From assembly GCA_026874595.1 (NCBI GenBank), contig CM049313.1, forward strand, positions 54,274,659-54,338,658: a DNA stretch of 64,000 nt, read 5' to 3'. The translations under genes were made by a program, and so were the position numbers. Below, piece after piece: positions 11,589-24,956 of this stretch; the stretch's first letter is position 1; each line of letters begins with the position of its first letter. The notes under the pieces were generated by a model that saw nothing but the letters and a program-made list of their open reading frames with translations, made no database searches and was not told where the DNA came from. Source of the DNA: Sipunculus nudus. Its lineage: Eukaryota > Annelida > Sipuncula > Golfingiida > Sipunculidae.

Positions 11589-14500
11589 GTAAGCATGGTA
11601 TACCTCTTATTTCCCCATATATTAATAAAGGTATTGTATATTTTACACAAATGTAATGACATTAGGTTATTTTACTGTTTTAACAAATCTCACACAGGTT
11701 AGAAATGGAAAGACGCATTCTGTTAGCAGAGACTGGTGATATGCGAAGCCAGCAAAATGTAATATATGAAATATCTATCTTTTTTAATTATGAAATTAAT
11801 TTCACAAACACAATATAAGGAGAAACATATATACTAGAATATTAGATAACAAATATTAAAATGCGGGAATTGTGTCATTGTTCAACCCTACAGTTGACCA
11901 TTGTGAAAGTTCTACACTTTTAGCATATGACAGATACACGTTTGAACATCATCGTATATCAAAGCAGAAACTCTTCCAGTTTTTAATATTAAATTATCTT
12001 TTAGTGATGGTCAAACGACATGGGAAACATGTCAGTGTGAATGTTGTCATTGTCAAATGCATTTATCAATATGAAGAATATGTCACCAAATAATGTATTA
12101 AGACAACATTTTACGGCCGTTAACCGAGCTGAATTGTAATTTCTTTCTTCAGCAAGAAAAAAATGTGGTATCTTTCGTATACATGTATATATGTACAGAG
12201 GTATATAAGGTATCAAGGGTCACTTGAATATATATATAAATATTATATATTAATTTGTGAAATTTAAACTATATATTTTTATATTGCCCTTTTTAGGAGT
12301 TAAAACAGTAAGAAACTCTGTCTGATATGGCGCATATTATAAAGTACCGGGCTTTATCAAGGCTTCATCATCAATGCACTGAGTTTTATTAGCTCAGCTG
12401 ACTTTCAGTCATGCTGAGCTATAGCGATCACTCTTTGTCCGTCGTCCGTCTGTCTGTCCGTCTGTCTGTCCTTCTGTCCGTTAACTAGGCACAAATCATA
12501 ACCGCAGGACCTAGAATCTTGTAACTTGATATTCTGAGAGGACCATGAAAAATCTCCTTTAAAACCAGAAATTAGGTCTCTGTTACCCATATCCTTCGAG
12601 CTATGGGGCCCCAAAGTACCCCCCCCGGCCCCCCAGAATAGTCAAAAATTTCATACAAAAACTTCAAAATCTCATTAACTACATCACAGATGGTCATGGT
12701 TTTTGGCATACAAATTGATCATGAGATGTTCCATCAGTTCCTGCAGACTGGTGGTGCCACCTGTATTTTTCGATTTTTTACGAATTCTTTTCTCTATTTT
12801 TGAGACCTTAAATAATGTGAACATCTGTTAACAGGGCACAAATTGTATAGACTGGACCTAGAATCTTCATTCTTGACATAGTGGGGGACCTATGAAAAGT
12901 CTCCATGGAAACCAGAAATTAGGTTTCTGTTACCCATATCCTTTGAGCTATGGGGCCCCAAAGTACCCCCCATAATAGTAAAAAAATTCATACAAAAACT
13001 TCAATATCTCATTAACTATATCACTGATGGTCATGATTTTTGGCATAAAAATTGATCATGAGATGTTTCATCAGTTTCTGCAGACTGGTGCCACCTGTAT
13101 TTCTCGATTTTTTTACGAATTGTTTTCTCTATTTTTGAGACCTTTAAAAATGTGAATATCTGTTAACAGGGCACAAATCGTATAGACTGGACCTAGAATC
13201 TTCATTCTTGACATAGTGGGGGACCTATGAAAAGTCTCCATGGAAACCAGAAATTAGGTTTCTGTTACCCATATCCTTCGAGCTATGGGGCCCCAAAGTA
13301 CCCCCCCCCCCTAGAGTAGTCTAAAATTTCATACAAAAACTTCAATATCTCATTAACTACATCACTGATGGTCATGATTTTTGGCATACATATTGATCAT
13401 GAGATGTTTCATCAGTTTCTGCAGACTAGTGGCGCCACCTTTATTTTTTCGATTTTTTTACGAATTGTTTTCTCTATTTTTGAGACCTTTAAAAATGTGA
13501 ACATCTGTTAACAGGGCACAAATCGTAAAAACTGGACCTAGAATCTTCATTCTTGACACAGTGAGAGACCTATGGAAAGTCTCCATGTAAAAATGATATA
13601 CGGTCTCTATTACCCATATCCTTTGAGCTGTGGGGCTCCCAATTACCCCCCAGAATAATGGAAAATTTCATACAAAAGCTGAAGTATCTGAACAACTAAT
13701 GCAGAGATCACCATAATTGTTTGCATGGATATTGATCATGGAATGTTTCATCAGTTTCTACAGACTGGTGGCACCACCTGTATTTCTTCAGGTTTTTTTT
13801 ACGATTTTTTTTCTCTATTTTTGACATTTAAAGATATGAACATCTGTTAACAGGGCACAAATCATAACAACTGGACCTAGAATCTTTATTCCTGACACAC
13901 AGGGGGACCCATGACAAGTCTTCATGGAAACCTGAAATTAGGTCTCTGTTACCCATATCCTTTGAGCTATGGCACTCCTAAAATACACCTCAGAATAATG
14001 GAAAATTTAATACAAAAGCTGAAGTATCTGAACAACTAATGCAGAGATCACCATTATTGTTTGCATGGATATTGATCATGGAGTGTTTCATCAGTTTCTG
14101 CAGACTGTGTGCGCCACCTCTATTTTTTTCAAATTTTTACGAATTTTTTTCTCTCTATTTTTGAGACTTTTAAAGATGTGGTTATCTGTCAACAGTTTAC
14201 AAATCTTAACAACATGACCTAGAATCTTCATTCTTGTCTTGCAAGGAGGCCCATCAAAGTGTCTGTGGAAACCTGAAATTAGGTCGCTGTTTCCCATATC
14301 CTTCAAGCTATAGGACTCCGAAGTATCCCTCAGAATAAGGGACAATTTGATACAAAAGCTGAAGTATCTCAACAACTAATGCAGAGATCACCATGATTCT
14401 TTGCATGGATATTGATTATTGGGTGTGTCATCAGTTTCTGCAGACTGATGGTGCCACCTATATTTTATTCAATTTTTCGAAATTTTTTTCTCTATTTTTG

Positions 14501-17500
14501 AAACCTTTAAGGATGCTGTCATCTGTTAACGTGGCACAAATTGTAACAACTGGACCTAGAATCTTCATACTTGTGATGCAAGAAGGCCCATGATAAGTGT
14601 CTGTTGAAACCGGAAATTAGGTCTCTATTACCCATATCCTTCAAGCTAAAGGACTCCGAAGTATCCCTCAGAATAATGGAAAATTTGATACAAAAGCTGA
14701 AGTATCTGAACAACTAATGCAGAGATCACTATGATTCTTTGCATGGATATTGACCAATGAGTGTTTTTATAAGTTTCTGAAGATTGGTGGAGCCACCTGT
14801 ATTTTTTTAAAGTTTACGCATTTTTTCTCTATTTTTGAGATATATAAATACAGACACAATCTTGGCCTGTTGGTTAATCTGTTTGAAGCTTCAGTTGAAT
14901 GGGTATATACTACCATTCAGATTATAAAATTTCCTTTTGGGAAACTCTTCCCAGTCAGCTGAGCGTCATGACCCATGGGTCACTTGTTAATATATCTGCA
15001 AAATTGGCTTATTGTGTCAAGTCTTATGATGCACCTAGAAATACTGACTTCATATAAAGACTTCACGTTGACACTGTGAAAATCTTGCGGGTATAACAAG
15101 TCTCTGAACGAGGCAGAGAGTGGGCGGCTACCCGATAAAACAGGAACAAAAGGAAACATATGTTCAATTAAGATTGTATGACAGTCTTAAGATTATTGAC
15201 GAGGACAGAGGATTTAGGCACATGTTTCCTTTTTAGAAGTCGGCCGTCTTCTCGTAACTCCCACTCAAACCAGTGGCTGAAAGAGTACCTCCTTAAAATA
15301 GCAGTAAATGACTCTTTGATTAAAGAAGGTGACATTTCAGCATTGCCGAACTCTTCTCTATTCTTTTATTAGTGAATATTGTAAAGTCGTTTACATTTAC
15401 AGCGGCGAATCCATAATTTTGGAAAAGGAGGGGTCCAACCCAGGTAGACTAATGAGATAAACGTAAAAAGGTTCTCGGGTTAGTTTTGGTCTGGGCTGCA
15501 AAATCTGGTTGAAACTCTTAAGCAAGTTTGCGGTGGTTGAAAATGGGGGGGGGGGGGGTTCAGATTAACTGGACCCCTTATCTGGGTCCGCTTCTGCTTT
15601 TCTACCCGTTGTGGCTTTGCGGTTCCTTTGTAAACGGATCCTTGGTGATGATATTTCTTTTACTCCTATTGCATGATAATTATTAACAAAAGTACAGTTG
15701 ATTTTTGTATTAATCAATAGTGCTAGTGCTTACCAGAGCATCAATCATTTCATAGATTTCATAGACAACGCGCAGTAATGGTACAAGTAAGTATATTCAC
15801 CTGGTTGCCAGTAAACTATTAAATATATATAACGTACTCTTATTCGATACTTATGAGACCTTTTCATGACAAATGACACGTGTAAGCTGAGTGGGAATAT
15901 TGGGGTGAATAACGTATTAACTCTCTATATTTAAAGATAGGAAACAACGAACGGATAAGTGAACGAATAAATAAGTTAATATTCGTCAAGTTAAAATTCA
16001 ATGGTTCACTCTGAATCCCAATGACGGAAAAGCATCACGTTAATGAATATTGGATTCTGTCGATTCAAAACATATTTCATAGATACCTCACAGCGTTAAA
16101 TCCTTTAAATCTTTCATTGTTTTCATTGTGCGTTAATCACGTTAGAATGGCAGTGATTCCATACGCAAATATACATTGGGACTATTTTACAGACTACTGA
16201 TGTCGTCACTTATCGTCACCATTGCCAGGCAACAGAGTCCTCATTCAGGAGGCCCGGAAATGACGTCAGATTCAGTAGGTGAAGTATTTAATTACTGTTT
16301 ATGTAAATGATTTAGTGATGTGTTCTTTGATTTTGACTTTGATTTTTTTTGCAGTGGGACCTGGTATGTGACAGGAACTACCTTTCTGAGACGTCACAGT
16401 CAGTATTCAACTTCGGAGTGATGGTAGGGGCTCTGGTGTGCACCACCGTTGCCGACAAAATCGGTCGGAAGCCCGTACATCTGTTCTGTCAGTGGTCCAT
16501 GGTGGTAGTCGGGGTGGCTATAGCTTATGCACCCAGCTTCATTTCCTTTACCGTGCTTCGCTTCATCCTCGGCATCATCAGGGAGGTAATGTCTATTTAA
16601 CTCCAACAGAACATTATATCATATTTATTGCATGTAACAGCTGTCAGGAGTCCTTTATCTAAACGAAGCCAATCACCGGTAAGCCTGCCTACTAAGTCCA
16701 AGCGGCTGTTTTCCATAAAAAAATCTGCTCAGCAGAAAAAAAAACAAACATTGACAGGGAGCAAAGCCCAAATTGGAAGAGCATTTTCTAGTATTGAAAT
16801 TTGCATGAATAGTTTTGCAAAGGGTAAATTTTTAGTTATTTTATCAATCTTTATTTATAGCTAAATGTTTAAAAATAACCAAAGAAAAAAGTGATATTTT
16901 CATATGAACAAAAAACACGTAATACACAGGGATATTCAACTGACACGAAAAAAAAAAACCTCGCTCATCATGGCTTAATCATACAAATTATAAAAATTTC
17001 ATACCTGTTGGACTGATCCATTTAATGTTGATATTCATGCTAGGTAGAACTTCAGGAAACTGTTCTAATACCGCCATAAATAAGACAAGCGTTTTTTCAT
17101 ATAATAGAATTACTAAGTGTCCCACCTATTGTCCAGCCTGTTTGCATATTCACCCCTTACCATACCCTCCGGTTACCTATCGGTTAGTTAACATTGAGAA
17201 ACAAACCACATTTCTATGACTGGAAACTATTAAAATAGAATTGGCACGGATCTATAGAAAGCGGTGACGGGAACAGATTTTGGATAAAGCGACATTTAGA
17301 TTGATGGTATCGTTGTGTTCTAGATGTCAAAAAGACCGACCAAACGTCAAGTCAAACAATCAAAAAGGTCTTGAGACCCAATGAGTGCCACAAGCAAGGA
17401 AACGAACCCCGCTTCCTGGTTGTCGAGTTTTAACAGGAGACATTTGAATAGTCAGTGAAAAGCCAATAATTATTATTTTTCCTGGGCCTGGGATTTATTG

Positions 17501-20500
17501 ACTGGCTGTTCCTTTCCTCAGCGTCTACAATCGATTTTCATAACAATGTTTTTCTGAGACGAAGCTTTCCCCATTCCATGGGTACTGTGATTTTTATTGT
17601 CTCTGTTGTTGGACATTGTGAAAGGAATATAAAACTGTTATTTCTTATCTTAAAAGAGATTAATTGTTGAAAAGCATAGCTTGGGCCGGCCCCCCTTAAG
17701 CGTTCGTAATTTTATTAATTTATTTGTTTAAATTTTTTTGGCTGTCCTGCATACTTCATACGACCTTTCATCTAACTTTCACCATATATGTAACCAGAGA
17801 TAAATACTATCTCAAGCTGACCACCTTACTAATTGTCTCAGAGAACCGCTCTCCTTTTTTTAAAGGGGGCCAGCAATAAATACCAGTGACTGGAAACCCC
17901 TATTGGTGTATGAACGGTCAGACCTTAGGCTGCATCACCCCATACCTTTCCGAACGGAATTGTTGTCCCCGATACTATTGATAACTATTGCGTGTAGATA
18001 AATGTCTACACATTTAAAGTAAATCATAACCATGCCTTCATGAAGTAAAACAAAAATATGGCATACGTTATGGTAAGTGTATTGCATACAACAAATACTT
18101 CACAATTTTCTGGAAATATTGCCGTTTTATTTTTATTTAGTTTAATATAGTTACACATATTTTACCAAAAGTAAAATTCCTACGTTAAAGGGCATTTTTA
18201 CTGGCGAATGTCTGTGGATAGTTAATGAAGGCGTGTTTGCATGAAAATAGTAAAGTTTGCTGAGATGAATACTCGTAATGTTTCAGCATCGTCAAATTAT
18301 GAAGTATGTTGTAGCTGTGGATAGCATAGCTGCCATAGACTTGATATTATGAAGATGAATTTGAGCATTTTTTAGCAGTTCTTTTATCCGTGCAAAGTTT
18401 TAAAAAATTTAAATTAAAGGAATGATAATAATAGAGGTTTATAAATACTGTATTCCCAGTTAATTATAGTTTCGAATGTTTTGGAGAAATGGTCATTAAC
18501 AAATGCTTCCAATCATTTAAGTTTAAGTCATTTTATTGTCCAATCTCCCTGTTTTTTTATTATACAACAGCAACTTTACTTGCAACATTGCTTTTAAGAA
18601 TATGGAACTTTTTCAATGTTTAAATTATATTGTCGAATGTGTGAAGATTTAGTTACTTTCACTTTAATATAAATTGTGTTTTTTGTTCATATTTTCTAAA
18701 ACATGTTAAATCTCAGATAACTATGAGACAGGACGCACTCGCCAGTATCTTATCAGTATTTTTGGGGGGAGGGGGAATGTGTTAGAACGAATGCAAGTTG
18801 ATTAGTGCCTAAAGGTTGAACGATTACATTTTATTTTTGTTAAAACCATAAGATAATTATTTGTTTTAGGGTGCCGGGCTGAGTGGCATCGTCATGGCCT
18901 GTGAGCTCTTCCCGGCGGCACAGCGCACGTTTGCTGGAGTTGCGCTAGAACTGTTCTGGGCTAGTGCGTGGATGCTGCTTGCCCCAGTTGCCTACTTCAT
19001 TCGTGACTGGCGCCACCTGCAACTTGCTGTGTCAATACCGCCAATAGTCACTGTTGCCCTCTATTGGTGAGATATGAGTAATGATAAAATCATTCTGTAT
19101 ATATGAAGATTATGACTAACACGATTAGAAAACCATGTACATAATGTATATGAGAACAGTTTCGTGATAAAAAAATCTATACATGTTTTTCACATTTATT
19201 GTACTGATTTGTGATGATTCGCACAGTTTAAACATGATAAATATATACCCCGGGGACAAGCGTAATTTGGTGATACTTTGGAATGTTATATGTAAATATA
19301 CAGTATCGAAATTGTGGTGTATTTCTATAAATATGTTGAATACACAATCATTTATAAATTAAGATTGGCAAGTCAGTTAGGAAAAAAATAAGCTTTCAAA
19401 CTGAAACAGCTTTTCATTCGACAAGACCACCATCAAAGATTGTTGTTCGTACTTTGTGATCGGCGTCCGGCCCGGGGAGTCGTAATTATAGTTTGCGACA
19501 GTTTGCACTTTATTATGGTGAATGCGAGGTGATGACTATAATTTAACAAATAATCATGCTGTCCTGATGCTGTCAATAATCAAATCTTCAGTATGCAAAG
19601 TGCAACCATCTATTAACTGCCGCTTGCTTAGAAGATGAAGAATGGTCCGTCGAAGTGAAACTACCAAGATTATTTTGCGAGGCATAGCTGATGTTTGTCC
19701 TTTTTTTTAGATAATTATATTTGATAAATTGCAAGTGCATATTTACGCTATTTTGAAAATGATTTAAATCAAATTCATGTAGCCTATTTCACATTAGGCG
19801 TTAATTTAATTAAAACATAGGATATCCGAAACATTCAATGACGAATTGACGCAGTATGCCAAACTCCTCTAAACAGACAACTCGCTAATACGGACAAAAT
19901 CCGGCTTGTGTCCGGCTTAGGGTAGTTTCACTGTACACAAAAGTAGGCATCAAAAATATAGGCGAGGCGTATAATGTCGGTCCCCCATTCCAGATAGATC
20001 GACCTCTATTCTTCGGCGGTACAAATCACGATTATACGCTGTTAAGTGCTGAAAGATGTGCATTAAAAATTAAGCCTTTATCCAGTGATGTATCAAGAAA
20101 ATGTGTTAAAATTAAATAAATAACACATATCCTTATGTCCGTGGGTGCCGAGATCTAGACCTGAACATTCAGAAATACCAATAACCGCTATATACCGTAT
20201 TGTTGCATCATAAACTCTATTAATTTTCTGGAGTTACTGCTGACATTTCATAATGTTTCGATACGCTGAGGGGGATGGGATAGCAAGGCTTCGCTACAAG
20301 GGCACCTGCTATCTTCTCATCTTCCTTCCGTTGTTTATTTGATAACAGGTATTTGCCAGAGTCTATCCCTTGGTTGGCTGCAAATAACAGAGTAGACGAA
20401 GCAGAAATGTTGCTGGCTCAGGCGGCCAAGTTCAACAAAGTGTCCATCACTCCGAATATACTCAGAAGGAAATCCGAGAGGAAAGAGACAGAGAAGTTGA

Positions 20501-23500
20501 TGAATAATGATGGTCACGTGACCTCCAAGCCTTCACCAGACAAGGGCAAGGTCAGTTCTTTTTCGATGGTGATGTAAGCTCATGTGATGCAAAATGCATA
20601 ATGTGAAATGTCATATAATTCATGAACAAATATACGCCACCTCACAACACTTATAGCCCTCAGTATTGCGTTGGAAAAAGGAATAGTATAAATTGATACG
20701 TACACGAGCAGTGATACAGATATGACCTTGATACTCAATAACATGACTCCATTGCGAAAAAATAGGGTCGACTTATTCCAACTCAACACACATTTATATA
20801 CAGACAAATTTTTTATACTCTATATCATAATCGTATTAATGGAATTGATCTCTTCTGGATATTTATAATTTAACTGAAGCTGGAAAGTTGGAATTTATTA
20901 TAATATAACAATACTATTGTTATGTGGTAAGAGGTGTTAATATCTATTATAAATAATTACTGATTTTAACGCAATATTTTGGTACACATAAGATCAGTTA
21001 CCAGTTCAGCAGATGGAAAGACAGATAGAGCGACAGGGAAAAAATGATAATTGCCTAAATTGGTGTACCAACGCATTGTCTACCATTGTAAGAAAGGTGT
21101 TTGGATTCCGATCTCCATATGTCGGTTAGCATATAGGTTTAGAAAAGAAGCTGATAAATGAGTATTTTAATGGACATAAATTCTGAATGCAGACAACCAG
21201 TGATTACTATAGACTGGTATAATTGTTATAGCCATGTGAATTTAAACTTAATCAAGTAAGGCAAAATAGATTCTGTTATTATAGGCATCAGCAGAAGCCA
21301 GGTTTAGATCTGGATGACAGTGTAAAATGATATAAAAGTCAAAGGTACGGTGAATACCGGCCAACGCATAAGGCAGTAATTTAGGACAGGAAAACAGTAC
21401 CAAAAGTGAGTCAGTAAGTAGCTGGGTCACACAGAATCGATTAGGAAACAAATAGGTACCCTGAATTTGTTAGTGACAGGAATATAATGATATTACATGA
21501 GTTTTAGGTAAAACAAGGAAAAAGTTTGTGCGTAGGCGAAAGCCGAAGCCATATATGGTTATCTAAACATTCAGGTATGTCATAATGACACACATCCAAT
21601 ATCCAATAGAAAAAGTGTAAGATGATGTAAAGGTTTGTGACGTAGTTATACTGATACAAAAACCTGTGTTGGGCTGGGAACTGGCAGACAGACCCACGCC
21701 ATCATCAACATGTAAACCAAGACAACTGGAAATAAAACAGCACAATATCCAACTTGGACTGTCTCAGTTATTCACCTGACGCGCCGTGTGACTGTGTTAT
21801 GGCCAGGGAAGAACTCCCCTAATTCCCCGTTGTAACACTATTGTTTCCTTTGAATAGAACCTGCTGGAGAAGCTTAAATGCTGCAGATCCCGCCAAAATG
21901 AGCCAAAAATGTACTTGGAGGGACCAAAAGAAGAGAAGTACGGATGTGTGGATTTTGTGAAAAGTTCAATAATGATGAAAAACTGTGTCATCATGTGCTT
22001 CCTATGGTAAGTAGAATAATAAAGAAAATAAAAGGAAAATATCCACTGATTATTACAGTGGCTTTTCTTCCAATATTAAATTGTATTAAGGGGAAACGGA
22101 TTATGGAACGAGCGCATATGTATATTGTTAAAATGACTTAATGTCTTTTAATGTAACCGTTAATTTATCAAGATTCAGTCTTGAAGTTTAATTATCCAGT
22201 TCAACAGGGACGACAATATGAAGATAACTCACAGACTCCTTTCTTAGTCAGAAATAGAACTATGTGTAAAAGTTGCTCTACGGATTCTCCGCTCCCGATT
22301 TTTGTGAATCAATTTTACAAATTTTTCTGTTGCTAATTTTTGCTATTACTTATTTCTTAATGGAATTCTTAAAGGTATGAAAAATAGAATATGATGTGCT
22401 GATTATATGCACCATTTAAAGATCAAGAATTCAAACTACATTCTTTTTTTTTCTATGTAATCATGCAAAAAACCTTGTATTGTATCTTGGCCGATTATTA
22501 AAAACATTAAAGATTTAAGATCGCTCGCTCGCCTCTATTTTTTTCTCAGAGTCTGTAGAACAATATTTTTTTAGGCGTGGCCTTATCGATCACATTTGTA
22601 CACGTTTGTTTTTAGTCCTTTTTGAGTGTTCACATTGTGGTAAAGGACACATGTTATAGCCAAATTTTGTTTCTGCAAATTATTATTTACAAGGTGAATA
22701 AAAAAAAATATCATCTCACCATGAGAAAACCTACCCTATTTGTCTCGTATTTCAGGTTCTCGTCATCCCTCATATACTACGGTCTGTCCCTGAGCACCTC
22801 TCTCCTCGGAGGTAACGCCTACTTCACGTTTTTCTTGAGCGGCGCCGTAGAAGTGCCAGCTATCATATGTACCATATTTGTGCTCCAGAAGTAAGTATAA
22901 ATTAAATGATTGGTGTATTTTTTGTAATAGATATCAACTTAATAATATTTTTACTCTTATTGCAGACGGGTGACGGGAGCATATCGGTAGAAAAATCTAG
23001 TTAACCACAGTGGTTATAGCATGTACAAATTATTAGCCTATTGTCGAGACCAACCAGTCGAAGACAAAAACTGAAACCGAGACCAAGGGATCGGAGACCG
23101 GGACAATGAACCTGTACTTCATTCCACCTAATTTTGTCGTGCTTATTATTATACAATGCATTCAAGCATACTTTTATTTACCTCAGTGGAAAATCAGACA
23201 AATGTGGCGAATATCTAATAGCAAAATAATGCCCTCCCGTGTGTATGGATTCCATATGATTAATTCAGAAAGAAACATGACTGAACAGATGAACGGTTTT
23301 GCGACATATCAGTGACGTCCTAAGCTGACGGTTTTAAACTATATCCATGCATTTGGCGATTCGTAATGATGACGTCACAGAGTATTTGTACGTCACATAT
23401 TTGTTACGTCACACATACGACCCTCCTTCATCGCATGGATAAACAGATATAGCCACTTGAACTAACGCCATCATTTAAAGCTCCGTCCCGGCGACGCAAA

Positions 23501-24902
23501 GTAAATATTTATAAAACAACAAAATACGCCACATTATTCCCTTTGATAAGCGCTAATTTGTAGTGGCAACCTAAACATTAAGAAATGTCGCGAAAAATTA
23601 GGTGGACAGGGGTGGTGGAACAGAGTATGGACCTCTTTAAAAACTCTTTTGATCAGGACAGAAAACATCAAACGGAAAACAACCAAACGTCTGCCTTGTA
23701 TAGTACTACCTTTATAAAACCGAATTTCTGTTTGGTGTCGATGACAATTTCACAGTCGAGAGTCCAGTCCTGACACCCAGTTCTAGACCAGAACTCCAAA
23801 GACCGGGACCTGTATCACTGATACACTCATGTATTCATACATGTCTCATAAACAGTTTAAATCTGTTTTCTAGCTGGCATTTTGAATTAAATATATTCTC
23901 TCAGTTCAAGGTTTTTTTTAACATTATGCCTCGAGAAAGTTTTATGTAAAGGTCTTGATATTTGTTTTGGAATGCTAAATTTAAGTATAGTTTTCTTGAA
24001 AAAATAATAATAAGCCGTCACCGCCTACAATCCTAGTAAGCGTTTTACATAGCTTTCGCTGGGAAGGTCAATTTTTGAAAGAGAAATTGTCTAAATTGAT
24101 TCAGAAATATTTTGTAATCTAATTTTTTTCGTTAGGTACGGCCGACGGTGGCCCCTTCTGGTTGTCCATATCTTCTGCGCGGTTGTGCTGATTGCTAACG
24201 TTTTTATACCCAAAACTACAGGTAAATCTTTACCGTTTTTATACACAATCTTGTCCCTCATGCAATTATCCATTAATATTATGCATGTAGTATTTAGTTC
24301 ATGGTTTTCGGAACATACATTGTAGTCTACTTTCGGAACATTCGGATGCGTGTGCAGCCCATATTAATTGAATGCAACGTACATACAGAATGGTTCGGGT
24401 CCATTCAAGTCTATTGCATTCCTAAAATAAAAAAAATACATAGTTGAACCTTGGAATTATTGACAACATAATAACAAATTATACAGTAATCAATGCATTC
24501 ATGAAAGCAATATAAACTTGACTTAACATATGATAGTAAAATATATCTCTAAATATCAGTTTTTCTTACTAATTTTTTTTTCCAGAAAACGGGCTCGACC
24601 TTATTCCTCTGATCATAACGCTGGCAATGCTTGGCAAGTGCGCCAGTACATTTTCATTTGGGACGGCTGTACTGTATGCACCTGAGATATACCCTACCAA
24701 CATGAGGTCAGTCACTGCAAACTTAGGTTTAATCCCTACGTCCTTAAACTCCTATAAAAAAAGATTAAAAACTATAATTTGAATATTAAAACGAATGAAA
24801 TCTTTTAAATGTTAAACAAATCACAAAGTAGACCTTGATTTTTCAAGAAACTTCCAGTTACACTTTAAAATGAATAACCTGCGCGTCAAACCACTTCTTC
24901 TT

Positions 24903-24956
<54 letters not shown>

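Larger units (their letters stand above)
11589..16354. other. SLC22 (+) intron 2
   Basis: 4.8-kb intron. It contains the 340-bp-core repeat element (12390-14990) and an inverted-repeat element near 15401-15598 with a 14-base G run at 15545-15558. No other exon could be supported. Confidence 0.75.
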
